A stretch of DNA of 64,000 nucleotides from assembly GCA_018907035.1 (NCBI GenBank), contig JACCIC010000210.1:433001-497000 (forward strand). Reading direction: 5' to 3'. The translations under genes were made by a program, and so were the position numbers. The stretch is from Sycobia sp. Sy_11. Lineage: Eukaryota; Arthropoda; Insecta; Hymenoptera; Epichrysomallidae. Numbering within the stretch: position 1 is the first letter of the stretch; each line of letters opens with the position of its first letter. The notes below the pieces were generated by a model, which saw only the letters and a program-made list of their open reading frames with translations, was not told the origin of the DNA and did no database searches. Positions 21,947-31,809 of the stretch are shown here, piece by piece.

Positions 21947-22690
21947 CGGCTGCATTCGCGCAATTTGGAGTGTACCGCTCGGACTTGGTGTCAGGTGGTT
22001 TAGCACCTGTTAGAGCTTTTGCACCTCCTCTGGGGTCAATGTTGCTACACCGTCGACGGCTGCTATGGCATTGCTGATGAATTTCCTGCTCTTTTTAGGC
22101 GTTACGAAATGTAGGTGAGTTGTATGTCGTAGTGTAGCCAAATGGCCTTGACAAAATCTATTCTCATATATATTTTTATTATGATGTCGATCCGAGGATC
22201 ATGTCGTACGTCGATGCCTTAGAGACTTTGAAATATGCTTTTAGCAACTGGCCGTTACTCTTCAGTGATATTATAACGTCACTCTTGTTAACACAGAGCT
22301 TTCCGTCTGTTAGTTCCATGTATGAGACCGACGGTATTATTACCGATCGGAATAGTTTCTCTGGGCCCGAACCTACAAACGACCTTCTTGCACCGGGATC
22401 TATGAGAATTCGGAATATCTTCCCATTAGCTCAATATTTTAGAAGAAGCGATTTTCTTCATTCCGTATTGTGGTATCATTTGTCCCTCCTGGATGCGTCG
22501 TAGCGGTGTAGTGTCGAAAAATTGCCGAGTGCAGGTATGGACATGCACCTGGCGGATATTGCCACAGGGCTGCAGCAGCTTAGAAAATATATAATACCTG
22601 TTATACCTATGCTGTGCGCCAGTGGTGACGGCCATGGTCCATCGGGGTATCCAGGAATGGGGACCGTGTTCGGAGGAGTAGGCCATATAG
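21310..22690 (-). pseudogene. pol: gypsy pol fragment: protease and RT, disrupted by (TA)n
   Basis: Read on the minus strand. A protease-like block with 'LIDPGARRSFVG' (about 22370-22405) comes first, followed by an ILGS-type phrase near 22200. The RT opens near 21890 and has 'YLSKIDLSQIYHKIY' (21620-21660), 'FGLINAPAIFQRSMD' (about 21540-21590) and 'VFVYMDDIIVAS' (about 21478-21512), spread over several frames. A (TA)n tract at 21593-21616 replaces the segment between the palm motif and FGL. Another at 21909-21942 lies between protease and RT. The fragment ends at about 21310, directly against the gag start at 21268. Confidence 0.7.
21593..21942. repeat. Two (TA)n tracts inside gypsy pol
   Basis: TA tracts at 21593-21616 and 21909-21942 interrupt coding sequence that is recognisable on both sides. 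Confidence 0.9.
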
Positions 22691-22899
22691 GCGCCGTACT
22701 GATAGTACAGTGTCGTTCTATCCCGCAGTATTTCGTTGTTTAGTTTTGTTGCTGCTTACGTGCTGCCGGTGTTTCTGATTTGGCGCCGTCCTACTGGAGT
22801 CCTGTCGAAATGAGTACTTCCGAAATCTAAATGAGATCTGGTTGATCGGTTTCAGGAATATTATCCTTATCGGCATCCCAGTCGGCAGTATTTGTTTCA

Positions 22900-25045
22900 A
22901 AAAGCCTATTTTTGCTAATTTATATTATTTATCTTCCCTTCTTTTTCAAAAAAGAAAAAGAATTTGTCATATCCGTTATGTTGCTCCAGACGAATTAGAA
23001 CCGTTTGATTACTTAGGAGTGATTAAATTATTCTAAGTACTTTATTATTCATTGCTATTAATGCAGTTAAGCAGGTCTATTTAAAATTTCCGAAGTAGTT
23101 ATGAATTATTATTAATTAATAAAAATGGATAATTTTAATGAAGCAGATCTATTTGCTTTATTTTGCTACAGCACTGTTAACTTGTGGTTGTATTGTCCTT
23201 ATAAGTTTGAAGTTTACATTTGTTCTAAAATACAATAAAATTGAAATTTAGTACATTTTCTGCCAGTTCTGTGTACAATTCTCCTAATTATTTATTTATT
23301 GTTTATTAAAAATATTATTGTTCATCCACATCCATTGTTTATTTATTTTCAGGTTGTTCTATTGTTATTTATATTCAATTGCTTATTTAGTATATCCTTA
23401 ATTTATTATTTACACGCAATCACTATAATATAGACATCTTCAGTTCGACAATTAGTCTGGGTAGTATATTATTGTACGTGCTACAAAAGAAAAAAGAAAA
23501 AGTTTGTAAGAAAAAAAAACAAAATTATTATTATTGTTTCTTTAACTATTTTTATAGTAAAAATAATAAAAGAAATTTTAATTTCAGAATGTCTATAATA
23601 TTTGTTATTTTCTTTCTTTTTAAAAAAAATTTGGTTGTTTTTCCCTTGTGATTATTTTATGTTGATTCTCGTTATGTATTTCTTCCTAGATCTATTTATT
23701 TATTATAGTTTATTTATTATTACTTAATTTATTATGTGGTTGCATGTCAATAATCTCACCAACTTACTGATATTTATAAGTAAATAATTGGATTATACTA
23801 AATAATCAATTATTCGAGGCCTTCACTTGTTCATATTCCTTTATATTATAATCTCCTATATGGTCCATCTACTTTCAATGTGATAGTATCTTGGTTGGTG
23901 AAACTATTATTGTTATGTTATTTTAGTTAAATATTACCTTAGTGATTCATCTTTTTACTTCTATTAATTTTATTTTCATATTTTATTATTTTTATTAGAT
24001 TTTGAAAAAAAAGAAAATTCCAGATTTGAAGAAAATTTTCGATTATTATAAATAATTTTAATTATTAATTATTATTATTATTATTTAATTGCTTATTTTT
24101 AAATTGTATATTTAACAGTTTTATTTATTTTCAGTGTGCACCTTGATCTTTTTTCTTTCTCTATTTTCAAAAACAAACCTCTATGTACTTGAACTATGTT
24201 ATTGTTATTATTCTTATTGCTAATTAATTAAAAATTTGCATAATATTTTATGTTTTGTACCCTCTCCTGTTAGTCTTTGCTTATTAACAATGTCAGATGT
24301 GCTAAAGTATACTGCAAATTAATAATAAGCTGGCTGAATATGGGGTTTATCGACTAGTCGTTTGGTTCACAAATGTTTATTACTAAAAATTATTAATTTT
24401 TAGTAAATCCATTTAAAATGAATTTTCACCATTGTGGAAGTATTGTGTAACCTTTAGAACTTTTCAGAAGTGAAAATTCCCATTCCATCCTCTGGTTTTG
24501 TCACTTTCAAATTTTTTAGTGTCTATAGTGCAGCATACTGCACGTATAGCTTATACCTGTTTTCCAATTAAAAAGAAATCGTTGAAACATGAAGTATACA
24601 TGTTAATTTTATTAATATTTATTGTTAATAATTATTGTTAATTTAATATGTTTGCTGAAAATATGCTGGTATAGAAGTGATTATTATTTCTGAATTGTAC
24701 TTGCAGTTTACATGTGTCAGCAATGACACCTTTTAATACTATCAATTATTATGGTTATTATTTGTTATTATTATCATTAATGTAAAATTGGCTCATCTAT
24801 GTTTCTTCTGTTTTCACTTGTCTTTCAACAAGATATCATTTAATAATAGACTCCTCGAAGCAGTTCCATATATTATGCTTTTTCTCGTTAGAAAAATAAC
24901 TATTAAGTTATTTTGACAAAAATTGTTAGTTTTTATCAAAAGTTATTGGACTTGATTTCCACCATTATAGTAGGAATTACGAACCTGGTAAACTTTGCAG
25001 AATTAAGAAATTCAAAAAGTCCCGGAACACCTTAATAATTTTCCA
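22900..25045. other. AT-rich gene-free stretch
   Basis: About 2.1 kb dominated by ATT, TTA and TTAT motifs. No splice-flanked exons, RNA genes or element termini were recognised. Confidence 0.55.
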
Positions 25046-25059
25046 AGTTAGCTGATTTT

Positions 25060-25300
25060 GGACGGGGTCAAAGTCAATCTAGAGGTAACTTTTGTCAAGG
25101 AATTTAATAGTGACCTTGGATTTGACTTTCAAGGTTATTTCAAGGTCAACTTTGTTTTTTCAAATGGGAAACTCCTATTTTTGATCCTTAACGGAAATCG
25201 AAAGAGCAGAAAATTTTACGCCCAAACATATGCTAAGTCATGGGTCAAAGTTGACCTTGAAGGTCACACGAGGTCATTTAACCTCGAACAAGGTCTGGAA
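25060..25300 (+). promoter_or_regulatory. Cluster of AGGTCA nuclear-receptor half-sites
   Basis: AGGTCA or its complement occurs at 25111-25116 (-), 25143-25148 (+), 25252-25257 (-), 25261-25266 (+) and 25271-25276 (+), with the variant GGGTCA at 25069 and 25242. The pair at 25252/25261 forms an everted repeat with 3-nt spacing, and 25261/25271 a direct repeat with 4-nt spacing. Six or more such hexamers in 240 bp is far above chance for AT-rich DNA. It may reflect an internally repetitive transposon and not a functional enhancer. Confidence 0.45.
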
Positions 25301-25440
25301 ACCTCTTGGCATAGAAAATTCTCAATTTTTATACCACAGAAGCTATTACGTTTATCGAGGTGCATGCAACGGTGGCGCTCTGCACGGCCTTGACGATGCC
25401 CTTCAAGGACATTTTACTTTGAATTTTCTTACATATATAC

Positions 25441-25447
<7 letters not shown>

Positions 25448-25487
<40 letters not shown>
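25448..25487. repeat. (TA)n microsatellite
   Basis: TA tract 3' of the AGGTCA cluster. The stretch 25500-26060 beyond it holds nothing recognised. Confidence 0.95.
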
Positions 25488-26204
25488 TATTTTTTGTAAT
25501 AATATTTTGAATTAATTATCCAATTTTTTGTTTTCCTTTTAGTATATATATTAGGTGTATAGGTAAGTTACCAGCGTACGTCAAAAGACGGCGTCAGCAG
25601 TTGTTTCTCAGAATTTAATATAAATTAAAACCAAAACATTGTATTTAGAATAGCCTAATAAATACGTTTATTAATATTATGTAAAAGTGGACAGTTAAAC
25701 AAATATAAATGTGTGGATTCGCTAGTTACACAGTGAAAGGATTTTTCGTGGATTTGTAAAAGGACCGTATCGCTCAAAGATCTAACATAAAATTGAGAAA
25801 ATCGTCACCGTTTTAAACCCAATACCGCTGCATAGCCGCCGACGCCGTTAGGAAGACAATATTTAGGATGGTGGGTCAACATATAATTATTATACTGGAA
25901 TCTGGTCGGTAATAATGTAATCAACCAATACATTCGAATCTTATTGTTTATGGACTATTAGAGTCCAGGTAGTGCTTGCACTTAATATGGTCAATAACGG
26001 CTGCCAGGCCCGCTGGGGCGCAAACCCCAACACTAAATTGTCCATCCCGCGTTACAATTCAAAGTACGAAACTCTCTGATTAAAATTTATTAAACTTTTG
26101 ATTTATATGTATAAAATTTCTCGTGGCAGGGTTATGGGAGTTGAATAGGATGGGAAGTCCTATCTGAATGAGGTTGGGTTTTAATTCAACAAAGATAAAT
26201 CTGA

Positions 26205-26325
26205 GTTTTACTGTCCGAAATTCCAATATTTCCGCTACATTGTATATGAAAACGTATTGCGCACGGATCCGAAAAAGATACGTCCTGTGAACGCCAGCGA
26301 AGAAGAAAGAAAGAACAAGTGACTT
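26205..26325 (+). pseudogene. Short gypsy RT thumb fragment
   Basis: The frame reads 'FRYIVYENVLRTDPKKIRPV' near 26230-26289, resembling the F-LGH-VS-GI-TDP-KI segment after the RT palm. The rest of the element is missing. An antisense frame over the same DNA is not considered coding. Confidence 0.4.
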
Positions 26326-26520
26326 CGAGCCAGTAGTTTCGACACAACTGTGGAAGCATACTGACGCCGAATACAAATCTCTCAAGACTTCATATTTTAA
26401 CGATATTCTATTATAGACCATATTCCCAGCAAGCCCGACAGCTACGTCAACACCTTCCAAACCTCACTAGCCCGCCGAGTTATCCTTGGCGCATCTACGC
26501 CACCCGCTTAATAGCTCCAA

Positions 26521-26610
26521 AGGAGAGATAGAGAGAGAGAGAGAGAGTGTGTGTGTGTGTGTGTGTGAGTAAGGGAGAGAGAGAGAGAGAGAGAGACAGA
26601 GAGAGACAAG
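26521..26610. repeat. Compound (GA)n-(GT)n-(GA)n microsatellite
   Basis: GA, then GT, then GA dinucleotide runs with minor interruptions. Confidence 0.9.
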
Positions 26611-26619
26611 GATGGCGTC

Positions 26620-26930
26620 CATCGACAAAGCCAAAACCGGCAAATAGAATTACGCTTATTAATGATTAGTCAGCATATCGTGTGTCTGATGCCGACGACG
26701 ACCTAATTAACTACGCGTAAACTTAGGTCATATGTGCGATTCTCCCCGCCCCCTCTCCCGCGTCTATATAACGCCGTTCCACGCGCGTCTAAGTGGGTTT
26801 ATATATATATCTATTGCGGAACTCGTTCGAAATTAGTAACACACTATCTTTTATATGTAAATGTTAATGCATTCGTGATCGCCAATCAATAAATGTCAAT
26901 CACGTTTATATGATTGTATCGTACATACAT
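26620..26930 (+). promoter_or_regulatory. Orphan LTR-like unit (TATA box and polyadenylation signal)
   Basis: A GC-rich upstream part is followed by 'gtctatataacgccg' near 26762 (TATA box with a plausible start about 30 bp on), and about 120 bp later by 'aatcaataaatgtcaatcac' containing AATAAA. This U3-R-U5 spacing suggests a solo LTR, but no boundaries or target duplication could be fixed. Confidence 0.4.
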
Positions 26931-27025
26931 AATGCCTTCTTGCCTTACGCATCATCATCCTCTTCTAGAGTTTATCAAGCCAGGACGAGCACGACGTAAT
27001 GGAATAATGCTAAATTTACACCGTT

Positions 27026-27028
<3 letters not shown>

Positions 27029-27083
<55 letters not shown>
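27029..27083. repeat. (TA)n microsatellite
   Basis: Pure TA tract of about 54 bp. AT-rich DNA without genes follows to 27620. Confidence 0.95.
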
Positions 27084-27087
<4 letters not shown>

Positions 27088-27767
27088 CATATAGATATAT
27101 ACACACGAGTGAGAAAATGAATTATATATTTAATATCATATGATATTTTTATCAGTCTTTACAGTCTTTATACAAGTATCTACTATAATGATATAATGTC
27201 AGTCAAACGGTCCTTATTTGTAATCACTCCCGTAAAATCTGAAATGGTTATTACTACTATAAAAAAAACTAAATTAAATTAATTTGAAAATTTAAATTTA
27301 AAATATAATAATCTGTATATTATATAAGTGAAGAATAACCTGACTACTCCCTACGGACATTTAAATCTTCCTTCCATGTCGGGCGTTTAGTACTACACTT
27401 GCACATTTTTAAGGTCTTAACGCATTCATAGACTCAAGTCATTGGTACCTGATTGTGCAAATAGTTTACAACCGATAAAAATATTTAGTAATGTACTTCA
27501 TTAAAATAAAGAGATTCCAAATTCATTTGAATATCAAATAGATAAAGTATTCACATTTTTTCTTATATTTTATACATATACTCCAGGTAGAAGTGATGGT
27601 ATAATTGGATACTATACACATTTCCCTCGTTAAAGTTAAGAACAAATTGCATAAAAATAATAATAATAATAATAATAATAACAAAGATTAAAAAATTTAA
27701 TAAAAATACTAACAGAGAGAAAAATATCGTAATAGCATTTAGTGGAACAAATTTAAATAATAAATTA

Positions 27768-29062
27768 TCAGGTATGTGAATAAGTCTTTCCCGTTTTTTT
27801 TCAAATTTTGAGCCTTTATTGTGAAAAAATGGTTACAAATGAATTATTGAAAGTATTGGCCATCGCTAGCTACAACTTTTTCCCATCTTTCTGGCAACAT
27901 ACGAATCCCGTTGCGAAAAAATTCGACCGGTTTGGCCTCTATCCAGTCATCCACCCATTTTTTGGCTTCCTCGTAGGAATGGAAGTGCTGGTCAGCCAGG
28001 CCATGCGTCATCGATCTGAAGAGATGGTAATCAGACGGAGCAACGTCTGGACTATACGGCGGGTGGGGTAGGACTTCCCATTTGAGCGTTTCTAAGTATG
28101 TTTTCACCGGCGGTGCAACATGTGGATGAGCATTGTCATGTTGCAAAATAACTTTGTCGTGCCTGTCGGAGTATTGTGGCCGTTTTTCTCGCAGTGCGCG
28201 GCTCAAACGCATCAATTGTCGTCGATAGACCTCGCCTGTGATCCTTTCATTCGGTTTCAGAAGCTCATAGTAAACCACACCTAGCTGGTCCCACCATATA
28301 CAGAGCATGAGCTTGGCGCCATGAATATTTGGCTTGGCCGTCGATGATGATGAATGGCCGGGTAGTCCCCATGATTTTCTTCGCTTCGGATTATCGTAAC
28401 GTATCCACTTTTCATCGCCAGTCACGATACGATGCAGAAAACCCTTTCTTTTATGTCGCTGAAGCAGCTGTTCACAAGTGAAAAAACGCCGTTCGACGTC
28501 TCTCAGCTTCAGTTCGTACGGCACCCAATTTCCTTGCTTTTGGATCATTCCCATGGCTTTCAAAAGCTTGGAAATGGTTGTTCGGTCAACTCCCAATGCT
28601 TCAGCAAGTTCTTCTTGCGTTTGACAAGAATCTTTATCAAGCAAAGTCGCCAATTCTCGATCTTCAAAGATTTGCGGCCGCCCGGAACGCTCCTTGTCTT
28701 CCACGTCGAAATCACCGCTTTTGAAGCGTCGAAACCATCCGCAAACACTTGAATCATCGACACAACCTTCTCCATAAGCCTCCTGAAGCAATCGATGCAT
28801 CTCGGCAGCAGATTTCTTCAAATTGAACCAATAAAGTGAAACTGCCCGCAAATGACGTCGACTCGGCTCAAATTTTGACATTTTCACGATATCAAAAATT
28901 TATGATGCGAAAAAATTTTAACTAATGTGTTAGTATGGAATTGTTGACATATGAATAAGCTTTGATTATGACATATGAATTGAATATAACCATTGAATAC
29001 TCGCACAGCATTGGTGGCGCCATCTCTTACAAAAAACGGGAAAGACTTATTCACACTCCTAA
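27768..29062 (-). mobile_element. Full-length mariner, apparently intact
   Basis: The terminal inverted repeats share the 20-mer GTGAATAAGTCTTTCCCGTT. They begin TCAGG at 27768 and TTAGG read inward from 29062, and are flanked by TA on both sides (27766-27767 and 29063-29064). The 1295-bp length and a single uninterrupted transposase frame fit an autonomous mariner of the mauritiana type. Confidence 0.92.
27844..28881 (-). CDS. mariner transposase
   Basis: The enzyme would cut and paste the element at TA sites. Starting at the ATG at 28881 the protein is 345 residues, exactly the usual mariner length; two extra codons upstream begin with GTG. The N-terminus has two helix-turn-helix segments ('CGWFRRFKSGDFDVEDKERS' and the stretch around 'EELAEALGVDRTTISKLL'), then a 'WVPYEL' linker. 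Catalytic residues are in 'TGDEKW', 'LQHDNAHPHVA' and 'APSDYHLF'; counting gives 34 residues between the second and third Asp, the DD34D signature. No internal stop or frameshift was seen, so it could be active. Confidence 0.93.
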   Translation of the reverse strand: MSKFEPSRRHLRAVSLYWFNLKKSAAEMHRLLQEAYGEGCVDDSSVCGWFRRFKSGDFDVEDKERSGRPQIFEDRELATLLDKDSCQTQEELAEALGVDRTTISKLLKAMGMIQKQGNWVPYELKLRDVERRFFTCEQLLQRHKRKGFLHRIVTGDEKWIRYDNPKRRKSWGLPGHSSSSTAKPNIHGAKLMLCIWWDQLGVVYYELLKPNERITGEVYRRQLMRLSRALREKRPQYSDRHDKVILQHDNAHPHVAPPVKTYLETLKWEVLPHPPYSPDVAPSDYHLFRSMTHGLADQHFHSYEEAKKWVDDWIEAKPVEFFRNGIRMLPERWEKVVASDGQYFQ

Positions 29063-29619
29063 TAACATTTAATCACTTCAGCAGTTTCACGAAGCAATGC
29101 TTTACATTGATAACTTTCTTCCAGACAATTCAACCAAATATAATGTTACATCCCCATTTCGGGTTTATTAGTGGAATGAACTTACACTGTTAACATTAAT
29201 ATTTTAACTATATATTGTTTCAAATATTTTCTATATCTCTTTTAAAATATTAGATAATATTCTATGTTGGTTATTAAGAATTTGTGTGTCTTTTTTCAGA
29301 TTAATTGTTGCATCTCATATTTTTATATTGATCATTTCCAAATCGCTAAAAAATAGTTGTTGTCTGTTCATTTTAAATTTATGACAATTTGAATTTTATC
29401 TTTTAAAAATATCTTCCTCGCATACTTGTTATAAAATAAATTATTTATATTTGGTTTAATTGTCTGGAACAGAGTTATCAATGTAAAGCATTGCTTCGTG
29501 AAACTGCTGAAGTGATTAGAAGATTTTTGTATCTGTTAGTATTTTTATTAAATTTTTTAATCTTTGTTATTATTATTATTATTATTATTATACAATTTGT
29601 TCTTAACTTTAACGCGGGC

Positions 29620-29682
29620 AACAACACATCAACTAATTTTAGTAACAGTGATGAAATTCGTATATCTATTCAACATCAAGTA
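29620..29682 (+). pseudogene. Polinton-type capsid gene fragment
   Basis: About 20 codons including 'DEIRISIQHQ' match, at nearly every codon, the corresponding part of the capsid protein encoded at 55617-56858 (residues about 36-47). DNA similarity across about 57 bp is also clear. The fragment starts immediately outside the inverted repeat arm and ends in unrelated sequence. It is a separate, mostly deleted insertion of the same virus-like family. Confidence 0.7.
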
Positions 29683-29754
29683 AACAAATCTAAAAAATAG
29701 AAATTACAAAGATCGAATGAAAGGTAAATACAATGATCAAAGAAATCGTTGACA

Positions 29755-29965
29755 TCAGGGCCCGTGACGTCAACGCTGTAGGCTATGGGCGTTCTGGATC
29801 ATCATGGAATTGCGCGTGTCGTCAGTGCCCGTGACGTAACCGCTGTGAGCTATGAGAGTTCTTGATCACTGGTGATAATCCGGAACTCAGCGTGATCTTA
29901 GGGTCTGTGACGTAAGCGTTGTGAGCTATGAGAGTTCCGGATCACCGGAAGTAATCGAGAATTCT
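29755..29965. repeat. Imperfect tandem repeat with TGACGT motifs
   Basis: Three units contain TGACGT at 29765-29770, 29832-29837 and 29908-29913, followed by 'cgctgt' or 'cgttgt' and 'agctatgagagttct'. The first is a full palindromic CRE (TGACGTCA). Periods are 67 and 76 bp. Confidence 0.7.
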
Positions 29966-30149
29966 CATAGCTTATCTAATATGGCTCTACCACTACACTT
30001 CAGAATCTAATCAACAGTTTGTCGAGTGGACTCGATGGATGAATCAAATTCAAAGCGTAGAAAGACACAGCAATTGACTGGTAAGTTTGTGGTATTGGTA
30101 TTTTGGGATGCACACTGAATAATATTCATCGACTTTTTGGAGAAAGGAA

Positions 30150-30560
30150 TTACTGTCAATAGCAATTATTATGTACGATTTTTAGTGCATTTGAACGAAA
30201 AAATCACAAAAAACCTCATTTGAAGTAAAAAGTGTTGTTTCATAAAGAAAACATGCTGTGTCACAAACCTATAAAATTTATGACAAATTTTCATATTAAG
30301 CTATGAATTGCTTTCATTCCCATCGTATTCTCCAGATCTAGCCCCTAATGACTTTTCTTGTTTGCCTAGTTCCTAATGATCTTTTCTTGAAAAGAATGCG
30401 TGCTGGAAAACATTCAGCACTGATAAACAGATAATAACGAAAAATAAGGATTATTTAGAGGCTAAAAAGAAATGCTGGTATTAAAATCATATCGGAAAAT
30501 TGTATAACCGTTGTAATCATTATACCCCCCTCGAAGGCAACTATATTGAACAATAAAATT
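30150..30560 (+). pseudogene. mariner-like transposase C-terminal remnant
   Basis: 'SYSPDLAPNDF' near 30322-30354 is the third-Asp block, and 'PLEGNYIE' near 30527-30550 is a typical mariner C-terminus. The second-Asp block upstream (about 30230) is degenerate, and a small duplication around 'ctaatgac' near 30350 breaks the frame. It belongs to a different mariner group from the other copies, since it has NDF in place of SDYH. Confidence 0.65.
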
Positions 30561-31145
30561 TCCAAAAAAAGCTTTTAACAAAAGTAAAATTACAAATCAA
30601 CATCTCAAAAGTTGCTCTACTTACAATGCTACATTTTACGAACCAATTGTCAACTAACAATGGCTTAAATTTAGGCATTATAATTTTTGTCTGCGTAGCT
30701 GTTTTATAAAGAAAATGCGCGATTTTTCCTCTCAAAACAATATTAAAAGCGATTATAGATGGCAGAGAGCTATATAATAAATATTTTCTGACAGACGATC
30801 TTTTGAAATTTATATATTGAGACCAGACAATAATATTATTGTGAAGTGTAAGGGCTACTCGCAGAAAAGCAATACTCTTTGCAATAATTTATTTCCACGC
30901 AAATGTTTCTTTTTATAGATTATGAAGCTACATAATTATCCAAAAAAGAAAACTGAAATATCAGTTAAAACTCATAGAAGCAATAAGGCGAAATTAATAA
31001 AAGCACATCAATAAAATGGACTTTTGAAATAAGTTATAAAAATACATTTATAACATGTATTTTTGACTTAAATAAACAAGTAATTAAAATTTTTTCTATT
31101 TTTATATTATCATTGATAACTTTCCCTTATTATACAGCAGACTAT

Positions 31146-31804
31146 CTATGTACGTACTTTGAAGTCATCCATAAGATTTAACATACGTGCTGTGGATTTA
31201 TACGACTGGCGTGTATAATATGGTATTCTGACAGATTTGGAGGAGTTATTTATTTTACTTGTTTTTAGATCCATGTATGTTGTAACATCCGATCCGTAAA
31301 CCTCATTTATAAAAGAAATATCATATTGTTCCTAAAAATAAATATATTATAAAATATATTGCAAACTAAAATAGAAAATAATATAAGTATTTATAATAAA
31401 ACTATTAGTTTTGAATCAGAAACTTACTTTTAGTAAATATGTTAAATTCATTTTAGTGAAAGGCACAAAATGTTCATTGAGCTTTATAAACTGTAAATGT
31501 TTTTCATAAAAGAGCCCGCTGAAAAATAAAGTAAGGAAATTTAATTCTAGCAATAATAAAAGTAAGAGTTTTAATTATTAATTACTGAAACCCATCTATT
31601 TTTAAATAGAGATGATAAAAATAGTATATTTCAACACGATTATCGAAGTTGATTATTAACATTGTGAGACACTTTATTTCCAAACGATGGAGACATGTCG
31701 ACGAGGTAAAAATTTAACTTACGTACCTGTATTGCGATATATTTTATACTAGAAAATAATATCTGATTTGGATATTGGAATAAGAAAAAAAATTGTTCAC
31801 TCAT
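31146..31804 (-). CDS. Candidate spliced gene, function unknown
   Basis: Terminal exon 31146-31331 begins after 'tttttag' and encodes 61 residues ending '...LMDDFKVRT' before TAG. The middle exon, 31428-31518, lies between 'tttcag' and a consensus 'gtaagt' donor and encodes 30 residues. The upstream exon ends at 31586 before 'gtaatt'. Introns of 96 and 67 bp are normal for insects. Codon phases agree at both junctions (0 at the last; 2+1 at the first). The upstream exon has 'NFDNRVEIYYFYHLYLKIDG'; an ATG at 31804 opens a further frame that overlaps it and needs a 1-nt shift or another small intron near 31690. The family is not recognised. It may be a host gene or a decaying duplicate. Confidence 0.5.
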
Positions 31805-31809
31805 ATAGT

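Larger units (their letters stand above)
27628..29614. repeat. Long inverted repeat split by a mariner insertion
   Basis: 27628-27713 is the reverse complement of 29535-29614, including 'gttagtatttttattaaatt' and a (TTA/ATT)n core. 29071-29142 is the reverse complement of 29446-29517, which contains 'aaagcattgcttcgtgaaac'; it differs at only about 4-5 positions. In both arms the two blocks keep the same order. The left arm is interrupted by the mariner at 27768-29062. The original structure was therefore a hairpin with about 170-bp arms around a 300-bp AT-rich loop (29143-29445). Confidence 0.85.

Noticed and set aside
26080..26460. 126-codon minus-strand frame
   Set aside because: It lies antisense to a short gypsy RT remnant and has no recognisable domain or codon bias; treated as chance.
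28432..28752. 106-codon plus-strand frame inside the mariner
   Set aside because: Antisense shadow of the transposase gene.
29760..29945. Spaced repeat considered as a CRISPR-like array
   Set aside because: Units are imperfect, spacing differs (67 and 76 bp), and the setting is an animal genome; it is a minisatellite.
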